DNA of 64,000 bases from assembly GCF_900187425.1 (NCBI RefSeq), contig NZ_FYDJ01000001.1:1-64000 (forward strand), in the 5' to 3' direction. The position numbers and the translations under genes were made by a program. This DNA is from Pseudomonas sp. Irchel s3h14. GTDB taxonomy: Bacteria; Pseudomonadota; Gammaproteobacteria; Pseudomonadales; Pseudomonadaceae. Of this stretch, positions 54,547-62,623 are shown one piece after another (the stretch's first letter is position 1; every line of letters begins with the position of its first letter). The notes below the pieces were generated by a model. The model did not search any database. It had not been told where the DNA came from and saw nothing but the letters and a program-made list of their open reading frames with translations.

Positions 54547-54656
54547 ATTCGCGAGCAAGCCCGCTCCCACATTGGATCTCAGTCGGCCACGGAATTTGTG
54601 TGCACAGGAGATCCAGTGTGGGAGCGGCGGTGCGACGATTCGACTTGCTCGCGAAG
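54547..54656. repeat. BIME with hybrid second REP arm, after znuA
   Basis: First REP 54547-54570 and second REP 54617-54656 in opposite orientation. The spacer has ATTGGATCT and AGATCCAGT arms, as in the BIME at 50637-50731. The second REP has extra sequence between GTGGGAGCGG and CTTGCTCGCGAAG (CGGTGCGACGATTCGA, 16 nt). The right end touches the thrB stop at 54660. Confidence 0.88.
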
Positions 54657-54659
54657 CTT

Positions 54660-55610
54660 TTAGAGGGCGAACGGCAGCGGGGTGCTGACCTTCTGCCGCT
54701 GCGCCAGACGCTGCTGAAACTCCATCGGATCGTGAATCAGCACGTCCTGCCCGGCAAACGACTCGGCGGCGATCAACCGCGACAACCAGAACCGTACGCA
54801 CGCCACCCGCAGCATGGTCGGCCACAACTCCGCCTCAGCCGCCGTGAACGGTCGCAGCGCTGCATAAGCGCCGAGCAACGCCCTCGCCCGCGGCCCGTCG
54901 ATCAACCCGCTCTCGTCCGAACACCAGTCGTTCAAGGCAATCGCCACGTCGTAGAGCATCGGCCCCGAACACGCGTTGTAGAAGTCGATCAACCCGGTCA
55001 GGTGGGTGCCTTCGAACATCGCGTTATCGCGGAACAGGTCGGCGTGGATATTGGCTCGCGGCAGCGCCAGAATTTTCGTCTTCTGCTGTGTGATTTCGTC
55101 CAGCGCCCGTTGCAGCAGATCGCTTTGCTCGGCATTGAGGTACGACAGCAACTGCGTGCCCTCTTCCAGCATCCAGTCCAGGCCGCGATCGGTCTTGCGC
55201 TTGATCATGTTGGCCTGGGTCGCAAGGTGCAGATGGCCGAGCAACTCGCCCACCTGAGCGCAATGCTGCGCATTGGCTTCCTTGATGTGCTTGCCCGCCA
55301 GACGTGGCTGCAACAGCGCAGGTTTGCCGGCCAGTTCGCGCAAGGCGACGCCGTCGGTGGTGCGCAAGGCATAAGGCACTGGCAGGTCGGCGTCATGCAG
55401 CACGTCGAGCAGTTCTATGAAGAACGGCATTTCCTGAACCGGACCACGCTCAATCAGGGTCAGGACAAATTCGCCCTGCTCCAGGCTGATGAAGAAATTG
55501 GTGTTTTCGCTACCGGCGGCAATCCCCTGGAAATCAAGCAGGCGGCCGAGCCCGTAAGGGGCGAGAAAGGTTTCCAGCTCGGGCCGAGCCAGCGGGGTGA
55601 ACACAGACAT
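54660..55610 (-). CDS. thrB: Homoserine kinase (type II)
   Basis: 316 aa. The ThrB of pseudomonads belongs to the aminoglycoside phosphotransferase/choline kinase fold rather than the GHMP kinases. Signatures: N-terminal lobe LETFLAPYGLGRLLDFQGIAAGSENTNFF; catalytic loop ANIHADLFRDNAMF and metal-binding GLIDFYNACSGPMLYDVAI. It phosphorylates homoserine in threonine synthesis. ATG 55610 is chosen; the frame continues 24 codons upstream but those overlap the upstream gene. The 3' end lies at a REP element. Confidence 0.92.
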   Translation of the reverse strand: MSVFTPLARPELETFLAPYGLGRLLDFQGIAAGSENTNFFISLEQGEFVLTLIERGPVQEMPFFIELLDVLHDADLPVPYALRTTDGVALRELAGKPALLQPRLAGKHIKEANAQHCAQVGELLGHLHLATQANMIKRKTDRGLDWMLEEGTQLLSYLNAEQSDLLQRALDEITQQKTKILALPRANIHADLFRDNAMFEGTHLTGLIDFYNACSGPMLYDVAIALNDWCSDESGLIDGPRARALLGAYAALRPFTAAEAELWPTMLRVACVRFWLSRLIAAESFAGQDVLIHDPMEFQQRLAQRQKVSTPLPFAL

Positions 55611-55668
55611 GTTTGAACTGCCAGTACGGGCGCCGCTGCTTGAGCCAGCGCCGATTGAAATTAAGAAA

Positions 55669-55959
55669 CTACTTCCACTCAAAGATCTTCCATGACGGAA
55701 TCAGCATATCCGGCTGATCCGAGCGGATGAAGTTTGCATCTGTCCCGTCCGCACGCACTAGAAAATACGGTGGTGCGCCCTTCGGTGTGACCTTGATCGC
55801 ATACAGGAAACCGTTTTGACGGTACTCCTGGATGGTTTTATCCCCTTCCGTGCGGATGGTGACTTCCGGCTCCGGTGTCGGTGCATCGTCCGCCGCCATG
55901 ACGGCCAACGGAACGGATGCAAACAACCCAGCCAGCAACAGGCGATTTAGTGTGCGCAT
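55669..55959 (-). CDS. DUF2782 small periplasmic protein
   Basis: 96 aa. Signal peptide (residues 1-22, ending VMAA) and a conserved body EVTIRTEGDKTIQEYRQNGFLYAIKVTPKGAPPYFLVRADG, ending WKIFEWK. Two-gene arrangement with thrB, which starts 58 bp downstream; in pseudomonads this pair is conserved next to polA. Divergent from polA across 74 bp. Function is unknown. Confidence 0.85.
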   Translation of the reverse strand: MRTLNRLLLAGLFASVPLAVMAADDAPTPEPEVTIRTEGDKTIQEYRQNGFLYAIKVTPKGAPPYFLVRADGTDANFIRSDQPDMLIPSWKIFEWK

Positions 55960-56033
55960 GATAACCTTGTCCCTTTGTCGTCAACGGTCCCGCTATTCTA
56001 GCGCCGGACCCGCCGAAAAGGTTGATCCTGCTC

Positions 56034-58805
56034 ATGAGCCAAGCCCCCCTCGTCCTGGTGGACGGTTCTTCTTACCTGTACCGCGCCTTTCACGCCCTCC
56101 CACCGCTGACCACGTCCAAAGGCCTGCCGACCGGTGCGGTCAAGGGCGTATTGAACATGCTCAAGAGCCTGCGCAAGCAGTATCCGGAAAGTCCGTTCGC
56201 CGTGGTGTTCGACGCCAAGGGTGGGACATTTCGCGATGACATGTACGCCGAATACAAGGCCAACCGCCCGAGCATGCCCGACGACATGCGTGTTCAGATC
56301 GAGCCGCTGCACCAGAGCGTGATCGCCCTGGGCTTCCCGCTCCTGTGCGTCGAAGGCGTTGAAGCCGATGACGTGATCGGCACCCTGGCCCGCAGCAGCG
56401 CAGCGGCCGACCGTCCGGTGGTGATCTCCACCGGCGACAAGGACATGGCGCAGCTGGTCGACGGCCACATTACCTTGGTCAATACCATGACCGGTAGCGC
56501 GCTGGACGTGGAGGGCGTGAAGGAGAAATTCGGCGTCGCTCCCGAGCAGATCATCGATTACCTGGCACTCATGGGCGATTCTTCCGACAACATTCCGGGC
56601 GTTCCGGGCATTGGTCCGAAGACCGCTTCCGGCCTGTTGGTCGGCGTGAACGGCGGCCTGACCGAGCTCTATGCGCAGCTCGACATCGTCCCGACCCTGC
56701 CGATTCGCGGGGCCAAAACCCTGCCGGCCAAGCTCGAAGAGCACAAGGAGATGGCGTTTCTCTCCTATCAATTGGCAACCATCAAGATCGACGTGCCGCT
56801 GGATATCGGCCTCGACGACCTGCAAATGGGCAAGCCGGATCACGACAAGCTCGCCGAGCTCTACACCCTGCTTGAGTTCAAGAGCTGGTTCGAAGAGAAC
56901 CAGCGCGACGCCAAGCGTTCCGGCCAGGAAGTCGTCGCTCCAGTGGCTGAAGAAGCGGCCGTCGATACCGAACTCAAGTACACCACCATCCTCACCCAGG
57001 CTGATTTCGACCTGTGGCTGAAGAAGCTCAACGACGCCAAGCTGATTGCCTTCGACACTGAAACCACTGGCATCGATGCGCAGCAGGCGCAACTGGTGGG
57101 CCTGTCTTTCGCTGTACAAGCCAACGAAGCGGCCTACATCCCGCTGACCCATTCCTACATGGGCGTGCCGGATCAGCTCGATCGCGACACCGTGCTGCGC
57201 GCGCTGAAGCCGATTTTGGAAGACCCGAGCAAACTCAAGGTTGGCCAGCACGCCAAGTTCGACATGAACATCCTGGCCAACTGCGCCATCGGTGGCGATC
57301 AGAGCTGCGGCATCACCGTACAAGGCGTCGCTTTCGACACGATGCTCGAATCCTACGTACTGGACTCCACCGCGACCCGCCACGACATGGACAGCCTGGC
57401 GCTCAAGTACCTGAATCACACCACCACCAGTTTTCAGGACATCGCCGGCAAGGGTGCCAAACAGCTGACATTTGATCAGATCTCCCTGGAACTGGCCGGA
57501 CCTTACGCCGCCGAAGACGCCGACGTCACGCTGCGCCTGCATCAAACCCTGCTGGAAAAGCTCAATGCCATCCCGAGCCTGAGCAAGGTCCTGAGCGAAA
57601 TCGAAATGCCGCTGGTGCCGGTTCTGGCACGGATCGAACGCCAAGGCGCGCTGGTCGATGCCAACCTGCTGGGCATTCAGAGCGTTGAGCTGGGCGAGAA
57701 AATGGTCGCCCTCGAGCGTGAGGCATTTGCCATCGCCGGGGAAGAATTCAACCTTGGCTCGCCGAAGCAATTAGGCGTGATCCTGTACGAAAAACTCGGC
57801 CTGCCGATCCTCAGCAAAACCGCCAAGGGCCAGGCGTCCACCGCCGAAGCCGTGCTGGCGGAACTGGCCGAACAGGATTTCCCGCTGCCCAAAGTGCTGA
57901 TGCAGTACCGCTCGATGAGCAAGCTGAAAAGTACCTACACCGATCGCCTGCCAGAGCAGATCAACCCGCGCACCGGGCGAATTCATACCTCTTATCATCA
58001 GGCCGTCGCGGCGACCGGGCGTTTGTCGTCCAGTGATCCAAACCTGCAGAACATTCCGATCCGCACCGCTGAAGGGCGTCGGATTCGTCAGGCGTTCGTC
58101 GCGCCAAAAGGCTACAAGCTGCTGGCAGCGGACTATTCGCAAATCGAACTGCGAATCATGGCTCACCTGGCCAAGGACGAAGGGTTGCTGCACGCGTTCC
58201 GCAACGATCTGGACGTGCACAAAGCCACTGCTGCGGAAGTCTTCGGGGTTGAACTGGCGGACGTCACCACCGACCAACGGCGCAGCGCCAAGGCGATCAA
58301 CTTCGGCTTGATCTACGGAATGAGCGCGTTTGGCCTGGCCAAACAGATTGGTGTTGATCGCAAGCAATCCCAGGCCTACATCGACCGTTACTTCGCCCGT
58401 TACCCAGGCGTGCTGGAATACATGGAACGCACCCGCGCACAGGCCGCCGAACAAGGTTTCGTCGAAACCATCTTTGGTCGTCGTTTGTACCTGCCAGAAA
58501 TCAACGCGAAAAACCCGGCCCTGCGCAAAGGTGCCGAACGCACGGCGATCAACGCCCCGATGCAAGGCACGGCGGCGGACATCATCAAGAAAGCCATGAT
58601 TGCCGTGGATAGCTGGCTGACAGCATCAGGCCTCGACGCCAAAGTCATCCTGCAGGTGCACGATGAACTGGTTCTGGAAGTGCGTGAAGATTTGGTCGAC
58701 CAGGTCCGCGATGAAATTCGCGTGCACATGAGCGACGCAGCGAAGCTTGATGTGCCGCTGTTGGTAGAGGTTGGTGTAGGAAATAATTGGGATGAGGCTC
58801 ACTGA
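56034..58805 (+). CDS. polA: DNA polymerase I
   Basis: 923 aa (E. coli 928). Domains: 5' nuclease (about 1-290), 3'-5' exonuclease with FDTETTG (D341, E343) intact, and polymerase with motif [10 protein letters not shown] (D700) and motif [10 protein letters not shown] (D877); their separation (177) equals that in E. coli (D705, D882). It fills gaps and removes RNA primers. ATG 56034 is used, because GTTGATCC and a CTC spacer precede it and the longer frame adds only four residues. Confidence 0.97.
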   Translation: MSQAPLVLVDGSSYLYRAFHALPPLTTSKGLPTGAVKGVLNMLKSLRKQYPESPFAVVFDAKGGTFRDDMYAEYKANRPSMPDDMRVQIEPLHQSVIALGFPLLCVEGVEADDVIGTLARSSAAADRPVVISTGDKDMAQLVDGHITLVNTMTGSALDVEGVKEKFGVAPEQIIDYLALMGDSSDNIPGVPGIGPKTASGLLVGVNGGLTELYAQLDIVPTLPIRGAKTLPAKLEEHKEMAFLSYQLATIKIDVPLDIGLDDLQMGKPDHDKLAELYTLLEFKSWFEENQRDAKRSGQEVVAPVAEEAAVDTELKYTTILTQADFDLWLKKLNDAKLIAFDTETTGIDAQQAQLVGLSFAVQANEAAYIPLTHSYMGVPDQLDRDTVLRALKPILEDPSKLKVGQHAKFDMNILANCAIGGDQSCGITVQGVAFDTMLESYVLDSTATRHDMDSLALKYLNHTTTSFQDIAGKGAKQLTFDQISLELAGPYAAEDADVTLRLHQTLLEKLNAIPSLSKVLSEIEMPLVPVLARIERQGALVDANLLGIQSVELGEKMVALEREAFAIAGEEFNLGSPKQLGVILYEKLGLPILSKTAKGQASTAEAVLAELAEQDFPLPKVLMQYRSMSKLKSTYTDRLPEQINPRTGRIHTSYHQAVAATGRLSSSDPNLQNIPIRTAEGRRIRQAFVAPKGYKLLAADYSQIELRIMAHLAKDEGLLHAFRNDLDVHKATAAEVFGVELADVTTDQRRSAKAINFGLIYGMSAFGLAKQIGVDRKQSQAYIDRYFARYPGVLEYMERTRAQAAEQGFVETIFGRRLYLPEINAKNPALRKGAERTAINAPMQGTAADIIKKAMIAVDSWLTASGLDAKVILQVHDELVLEVREDLVDQVRDEIRVHMSDAAKLDVPLLVEVGVGNNWDEAH

Positions 58806-58827
58806 GCCGTCTGAAAAGGCGTTTTCT

Positions 58828-58852
58828 GCTGCGGCATAGTGCCGCGGCAGAA
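58828..58852 (+). terminator. Hairpin after polA
   Basis: Stem CTGC(T)GCGGCA / TGCCGC(G)GCAG with a 3-base loop, about 22 bp after the polA stop. There is no clear U run. Confidence 0.45.
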
Positions 58853-58916
58853 GGCCAAAGGGCTCTATAGTTCGGAAAATTCGACGGCCTATTCCAAAGG
58901 CTTTTTAAAAAATTCT

Positions 58917-58945
58917 GAACTAATCGCCTGAATCGCCACTCAGAG
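58917..58945 (+). promoter_or_regulatory. AlgU (sigma-22)-like promoter of ErsA
   Basis: GAACTA (58917-58922), a 17-nt spacer, and TCAGAG (58940-58945). The layout and the TCAGA hexamer are the same as in the osmC promoter at 19208-19236. ErsA in P. aeruginosa is transcribed by sigma-22. Confidence 0.55.
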
Positions 58946-58951
58946 TTACTG

Positions 58952-59083
58952 AATGGGTGGTGAAGCCCTTCGATGCTCCTAATGTTGTGTTAAGTGTTGG
59001 CAGATATCTGGACCCCGCCCTAGCGGTCCGGAACTTGAACCCCGGAACTTCCCCCTCCCCATAAGAAGTCCGGGGTTTTTTTT
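58952..59083 (+). ncRNA. ersA: ErsA small RNA (Spot 42-like position)
   Basis: Located between polA and engB, the place of Spot 42 in E. coli and of ErsA in P. aeruginosa. A sigma-22-like promoter at 58917-58945 predicts a start near 58952, and a strong rho-independent terminator ends at 59083; the predicted length is about 132 nt, the reported length of ErsA. It has an unpaired C-rich part (CTTCCCCCTCCCC, 59048-59060) of the kind that pairs with Shine-Dalgarno regions through Hfq. No protein-coding frame is present. Confidence 0.75.
59040..59083 (+). terminator. ErsA rho-independent terminator
   Basis: Stem CCCCGGA(A)CTTC / GAAGTCCGGGG with one bulged A and a C-rich loop, followed by eight T residues (59076-59083). 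It ends 23 bp before the stop of convergent engB. Confidence 0.88.
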
Positions 59084-59106
59084 GCCCGCGGTTTTTGTAA
59101 ATGAGC

Positions 59107-59748
59107 TTACTCCGCGAGCTCGGCGCCCTTGTCCGCCAGTTCCATCCAGCCCGCCAGTACAGTGTAGGCGTCTTCCAGGCCCATGCGTTTTGGCGCCGAG
59201 AACAGCTGGATGCTGATCGCATCTCCCCAACCCTTGCGGATGTCTGCCTGAACCTTGAGCAGGACGTTTTTCGCCGCGCCGTAGGTCAGCTTGTCGGCTT
59301 TGGTCAGCAAAATGTGCATCGGCATGCCGCTGGCGACAGCCCAGTCGAGCATCAGCAGGTCGAAGTCAGTCATTGGATGACGGATGTCCATCATCAAAAT
59401 CAGCCCCTTCAAACTCTCACGACCACCCAGATAGGCTTCCAGGTGACGCTGCCAGTGCAGCTTCAACGGGATAGGCACTTTCGCGTAACCGTACCCCGGC
59501 AGGTCGACCAGACGACGATCATCGTCTAGCTTGAAGAAGTTCAAGAGCTGTGTGCGACCCGGAGTTTTCGAGGTCCGCGCAAGGCTGGCGTGCGTCAAAG
59601 TGTTCAGCGCACTGGACTTGCCGGCGTTGGAACGCCCGGCGAAGGCCACTTCAAAGCCTTCGTCGTCGGGACATTGATCGACTTTGGCAGCGCTGAGCAT
59701 GAAGGTGGACTGTTGGCACAGGCCGAGGATGGGGTTCTTGAGTTGCAT
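59107..59748 (-). CDS. engB: Ribosome-biogenesis GTPase EngB (YsxC/YihA)
   Basis: 213 aa. Essential GTPase of large-subunit assembly. G1 GRSNAGKSS (about 38-46), G2/switch [10 protein letters not shown]3 DLPGYGYA, G4 TKAD and G5 near [12 protein letters not shown] 59748 ([10 protein letters not shown]) begins the family N-terminus; the frame extends upstream through 42 implausible codons. Convergent with ErsA and divergent from the cytochrome gene at 59940. Confidence 0.95.
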   Translation of the reverse strand: MQLKNPILGLCQQSTFMLSAAKVDQCPDDEGFEVAFAGRSNAGKSSALNTLTHASLARTSKTPGRTQLLNFFKLDDDRRLVDLPGYGYAKVPIPLKLHWQRHLEAYLGGRESLKGLILMMDIRHPMTDFDLLMLDWAVASGMPMHILLTKADKLTYGAAKNVLLKVQADIRKGWGDAISIQLFSAPKRMGLEDAYTVLAGWMELADKGAELAE

Positions 59749-59939
59749 GGGATTTCCGATGTGGGCGGCGCCGGGAATGGACGCGGCGAGCAGTGTCGTT
59801 TCCGTTTCAGTGACGCCAGTATATAATGCCGCAGATTTTGTGTGCGCTTTGTCCCAGCGTAGGATGAAGTTCACGAGAGCGATTGACCTTGATTGCGCAC
59901 TAGAACGCAGAACGCTCTCAACCCTGAAAAGGTCGTTTT

Positions 59940-60230
59940 ATGACGAAATGGCTGCTAGCTGCCGGTGTCTTGATGCCGCTTTACAGCGCTCAGGCTACAC
60001 AGGATGCGGAAGCTGTGTACAACCGTGTTTGTGGTGCCTGTCATTCCGGCCAACTACCCATGGCGCCCAAAAAGGGCGATCAGGAAGCTTGGACGCCGAG
60101 GTTGGCGAAAGGTATGGAGACGCTGGTGCAACACGTGACCCAGGGTTTCAAGGCGATGCCGCCGCGTGGTTTGTGCATGGACTGCAGTGCCGAGGATTAC
60201 CAAGCAATCATCCAGTGGATGAGCGAGTGA
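59940..60230 (+). CDS. Small c-type cytochrome (cytochrome c5 family)
   Basis: 96 aa. Signal peptide (residues 1-19, ending SAQA) and one heme motif CGACH (C31, C34). The methionine ligand is in KAMPPRGLCMDCSAED, and the extra cysteine pair is typical of cytochrome c5. It is followed by cytochrome c4 (60277) and dsbA, a conserved periplasmic group. It probably transfers electrons to terminal oxidases. Confidence 0.9.
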   Translation: MTKWLLAAGVLMPLYSAQATQDAEAVYNRVCGACHSGQLPMAPKKGDQEAWTPRLAKGMETLVQHVTQGFKAMPPRGLCMDCSAEDYQAIIQWMSE

Positions 60231-60276
60231 TCCCGGTCCATAACTCTTTAACCCTTAGCCGTAGTTGGATTAGCTG

Positions 60277-60888
60277 ATGAACAAATTGATCGTGAGTCTG
60301 CTGTTGACCGTGGGGATCTCCGGCATTGCCCATGCTGCAGGTGATGCGACTGCTGGTCAGGCGAAAGCCGCAGTATGTGGCGCCTGTCATGGCCCGGATG
60401 GCAACAGTATGGCGCCTAACTTTCCGAAACTGGCAGGCCAGGGCGAGCGTTATCTGAACAAGCAGCTACACGACATCAAGTCCGGCAAACGCACGGTACT
60501 GGAAATGACCGGCCTGCTGACCAACCTGAGCGATCAGGACCTGGCCGATATCTCAGCCTACTTCGCCAGTCAGAAAGGCAGCGTGGGCGCCGCCGACCCG
60601 AAAGTCGTTTCTCGCGGTGAAGCACTGTTCCGCGGCGGCGATCTGGCCAAGGGCCTGCCGGCCTGCACCGGTTGCCACTCTCCAGACGGCAAGGGCAACG
60701 CTGCTGCCGGCTTCCCGCACCTGGGCGGCCAGCACGCTCAATACATCGCCAAGCAACTGACCGACTTCCGCAAGGAAGAGGCCGGCCGCACCAACGATGG
60801 CGACACCAAGCCGATGCAGAGCATCTCCAAAAAGCTGAGCGACGAAGATATCGCAGCGGTGTCCAGCTACATTCAAGGTCTGCACTAA
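60277..60888 (+). CDS. cc4: Cytochrome c4 (diheme)
   Basis: 203 aa. Signal peptide (residues 1-20, ending AHA). Two domains, each with a heme c: CGACHGPDGNS and CTGCHSPDGKG, and a methionine ligand in each (NGMAPNFP-like and KPMQSISKKL). An electron carrier from the bc1 complex to cbb3 and aa3 oxidases. The gene follows the cytochrome c5-like gene after 46 bp, in one operon. A terminator lies 78 bp downstream. Confidence 0.94.
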   Translation: MNKLIVSLLLTVGISGIAHAAGDATAGQAKAAVCGACHGPDGNSMAPNFPKLAGQGERYLNKQLHDIKSGKRTVLEMTGLLTNLSDQDLADISAYFASQKGSVGAADPKVVSRGEALFRGGDLAKGLPACTGCHSPDGKGNAAAGFPHLGGQHAQYIAKQLTDFRKEEAGRTNDGDTKPMQSISKKLSDEDIAAVSSYIQGLH

Positions 60889-60966
60889 GACCGACGAATC
60901 GGGCGTTATGCGAGGTGTACACCTCCTGCAACGTTAACGCTCGATTAATCCGTCGGTGCAAGCATA

Positions 60967-60995
60967 AAAAGGGTGGCCTTGGCCGCCCTTTTTTG
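60967..60995 (+). terminator. Terminator after cytochrome c4
   Basis: AAAAGGG(T)GGCC / GGCC(G)CCCTTTTTT with a 2-base loop, followed by TTTTTTG. One mismatch in the stem. Confidence 0.85.
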
Positions 60996-61088
60996 TGGCC
61001 GCTGCCGTTACACTACAGAACTCAAGCCCGTCAGGACCTGTCTGAAAACAGGTCGCGCGAGGCGACCAAAATTGTCCAGGAGTAAAGC

Positions 61089-61730
61089 ATGCGTAATCTG
61101 ATCATCAGCGCCGCACTCGTCGCTGCCAGCCTGTTCGGCATGACCGCCCAAGCGGCTGAAGCACCCGCAGCGCCTTATGTCGAACTGACCAATCCCGTCC
61201 CGGTAGCTGTACCTGGCAAGATCGAAGTGGTGGAGCTGTTCTGGTACGGCTGCCCGCACTGCTACGCTTTCGAACCAAAAGTCAATCCTTGGGCTGAAAA
61301 GCTGCCATCGGATGTGAACTTCGTGCGCATTCCAGCGATGTTCGGCGGTGCCTGGGACATTCACGGTCAATTGTTCCTGACTCTCGAAGCCATGGGCGTC
61401 GAAAGCAAGGTTCACTCGGCGGTATTCGAAGCGATCCAGGTCGAAAAAAAGCGCCTGACCACGCCTGAAGAGATGGCCGAGTTCGTCGCCACCCAGGGCA
61501 TCGACAAGGACAAGTTCCTGGCCACCTACAACTCCTTCGCAATCAAGGGCCAAATCAACAAAGCCCGCGAACTGGCCAAGAAATATGAAATCTCCGGCGT
61601 TCCGACCATGATCGTCAACGGCAAGTATCGCTTCGACGTGGGCTCTGCCGGCGGCGCCGAGCAAGCATTGCAACTGGCCGACAAGCTGATCGACAAAGAG
61701 CGAGCGGCTAACAAGGCTGCTGCCAACTAA
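61089..61730 (+). CDS. dsbA: Thiol:disulfide interchange protein DsbA
   Basis: 213 aa. Signal peptide (residues 1-22, ending QAAEA region) and an active site CPHC (C55, C58) in FWYGCPHCYAFEP. The cis-proline loop is GVPTMIVNGKYRF. It oxidises periplasmic cysteine pairs. It is the first of dsbA-EEP-dgcH on the plus strand; 14 bp separate it from the next gene. Confidence 0.96.
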   Translation: MRNLIISAALVAASLFGMTAQAAEAPAAPYVELTNPVPVAVPGKIEVVELFWYGCPHCYAFEPKVNPWAEKLPSDVNFVRIPAMFGGAWDIHGQLFLTLEAMGVESKVHSAVFEAIQVEKKRLTTPEEMAEFVATQGIDKDKFLATYNSFAIKGQINKARELAKKYEISGVPTMIVNGKYRFDVGSAGGAEQALQLADKLIDKERAANKAAAN

Positions 61731-61744
61731 GCGCGGCGACTGCC

Positions 61745-62623
61745 ATGCGCCGCTGGGGCACTGAACGCGTCGTTGGCCTGCATGATCCGCGGGTCAACGA
61801 ACATCATCTGGAATCGACGGGCCTGCCCGCAGACAGTCGTCTGCGCTTGCTCAGTTTCAATATCCAGGTCGGCATCAGTACCGAGCGCTATCACCACTAC
61901 CTGACCCGGGGCTGGCAGCATCTGTTGCCGCACACCGGGCGTGCCGACAACTTGCAAAAGATCGGCAATCTGCTGGGCGACTTCGATCTGGTCGCCTTGC
62001 AGGAGGCCGATGGCGGCAGCTTGCGATCAGGCTACGTCAACCAGGTCGAACACCTGGCCCATCTCGGCGCATTCCCCTACTGGTATCAACAACTCAATCG
62101 CAATCTCGGACGCCTCGGCCAGCACAGCAATGGTGTGCTCAGCCGCCTGCGCCCGTGGGCGATTGAAGATCATCCGCTACCGGGGCCCAAAGGTCGCGGG
62201 GCGATTCTGGTGCGCTTTGGCGAAGGTCCTGAGGCGCTGGTGGTGGTCATGATGCACCTGGCACTGGGCGCTCGCGCCCGCAGCATGCAACTGGCTTACA
62301 TCCGCGAGTTGATCGGCGGCTATAAACACCAGGTGCTGATGGGCGACATGAATACCCATGCCAGTGACTTGCTGCAAAACTCCCCGTTGCGTGACCTCGG
62401 CCTGCTCGCGCCGCAACTGGAAGCGACGTTCCCTAGCTGGCGCCCGCAGCGCTGTCTGGACCATATTCTGCTGAGCCCCACCCTGACCCTTGAAAAGGTC
62501 GAGGTGCTGGCACAACCCATTTCCGATCACCTGCCGGTCGCGGTAGAGATTCGTCTGCCGGGTTCGCTCACGGCCGATGCATTGCCCGCGTTGAGTCCTG
62601 CCCCTCGCGGATCCCATGAATGA
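61745..62623 (+). CDS. Endonuclease/exonuclease/phosphatase (EEP) family protein
   Basis: 292 aa. EEP fold with LLSFNIQVG (catalytic N), DLVALQEADGG (E), MGDMNTHASDL (DxN) and ISDHLPVAVEI (DH). Such proteins cleave phosphodiesters or phosphomonoesters, so it could be a nuclease, a sphingomyelinase-like enzyme or an inositol phosphatase. No signal peptide is clear. The C-terminal end overlaps the next gene by four bases (ATGA). Confidence 0.8.
   Translation: MRRWGTERVVGLHDPRVNEHHLESTGLPADSRLRLLSFNIQVGISTERYHHYLTRGWQHLLPHTGRADNLQKIGNLLGDFDLVALQEADGGSLRSGYVNQVEHLAHLGAFPYWYQQLNRNLGRLGQHSNGVLSRLRPWAIEDHPLPGPKGRGAILVRFGEGPEALVVVMMHLALGARARSMQLAYIRELIGGYKHQVLMGDMNTHASDLLQNSPLRDLGLLAPQLEATFPSWRPQRCLDHILLSPTLTLEKVEVLAQPISDHLPVAVEIRLPGSLTADALPALSPAPRGSHE

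Noticed and set aside
55998..57770. 590-codon open frame on the minus strand
   Set aside because: It is antisense to polA, whose nuclease and exonuclease motifs are intact. Length alone is not evidence in this GC range.
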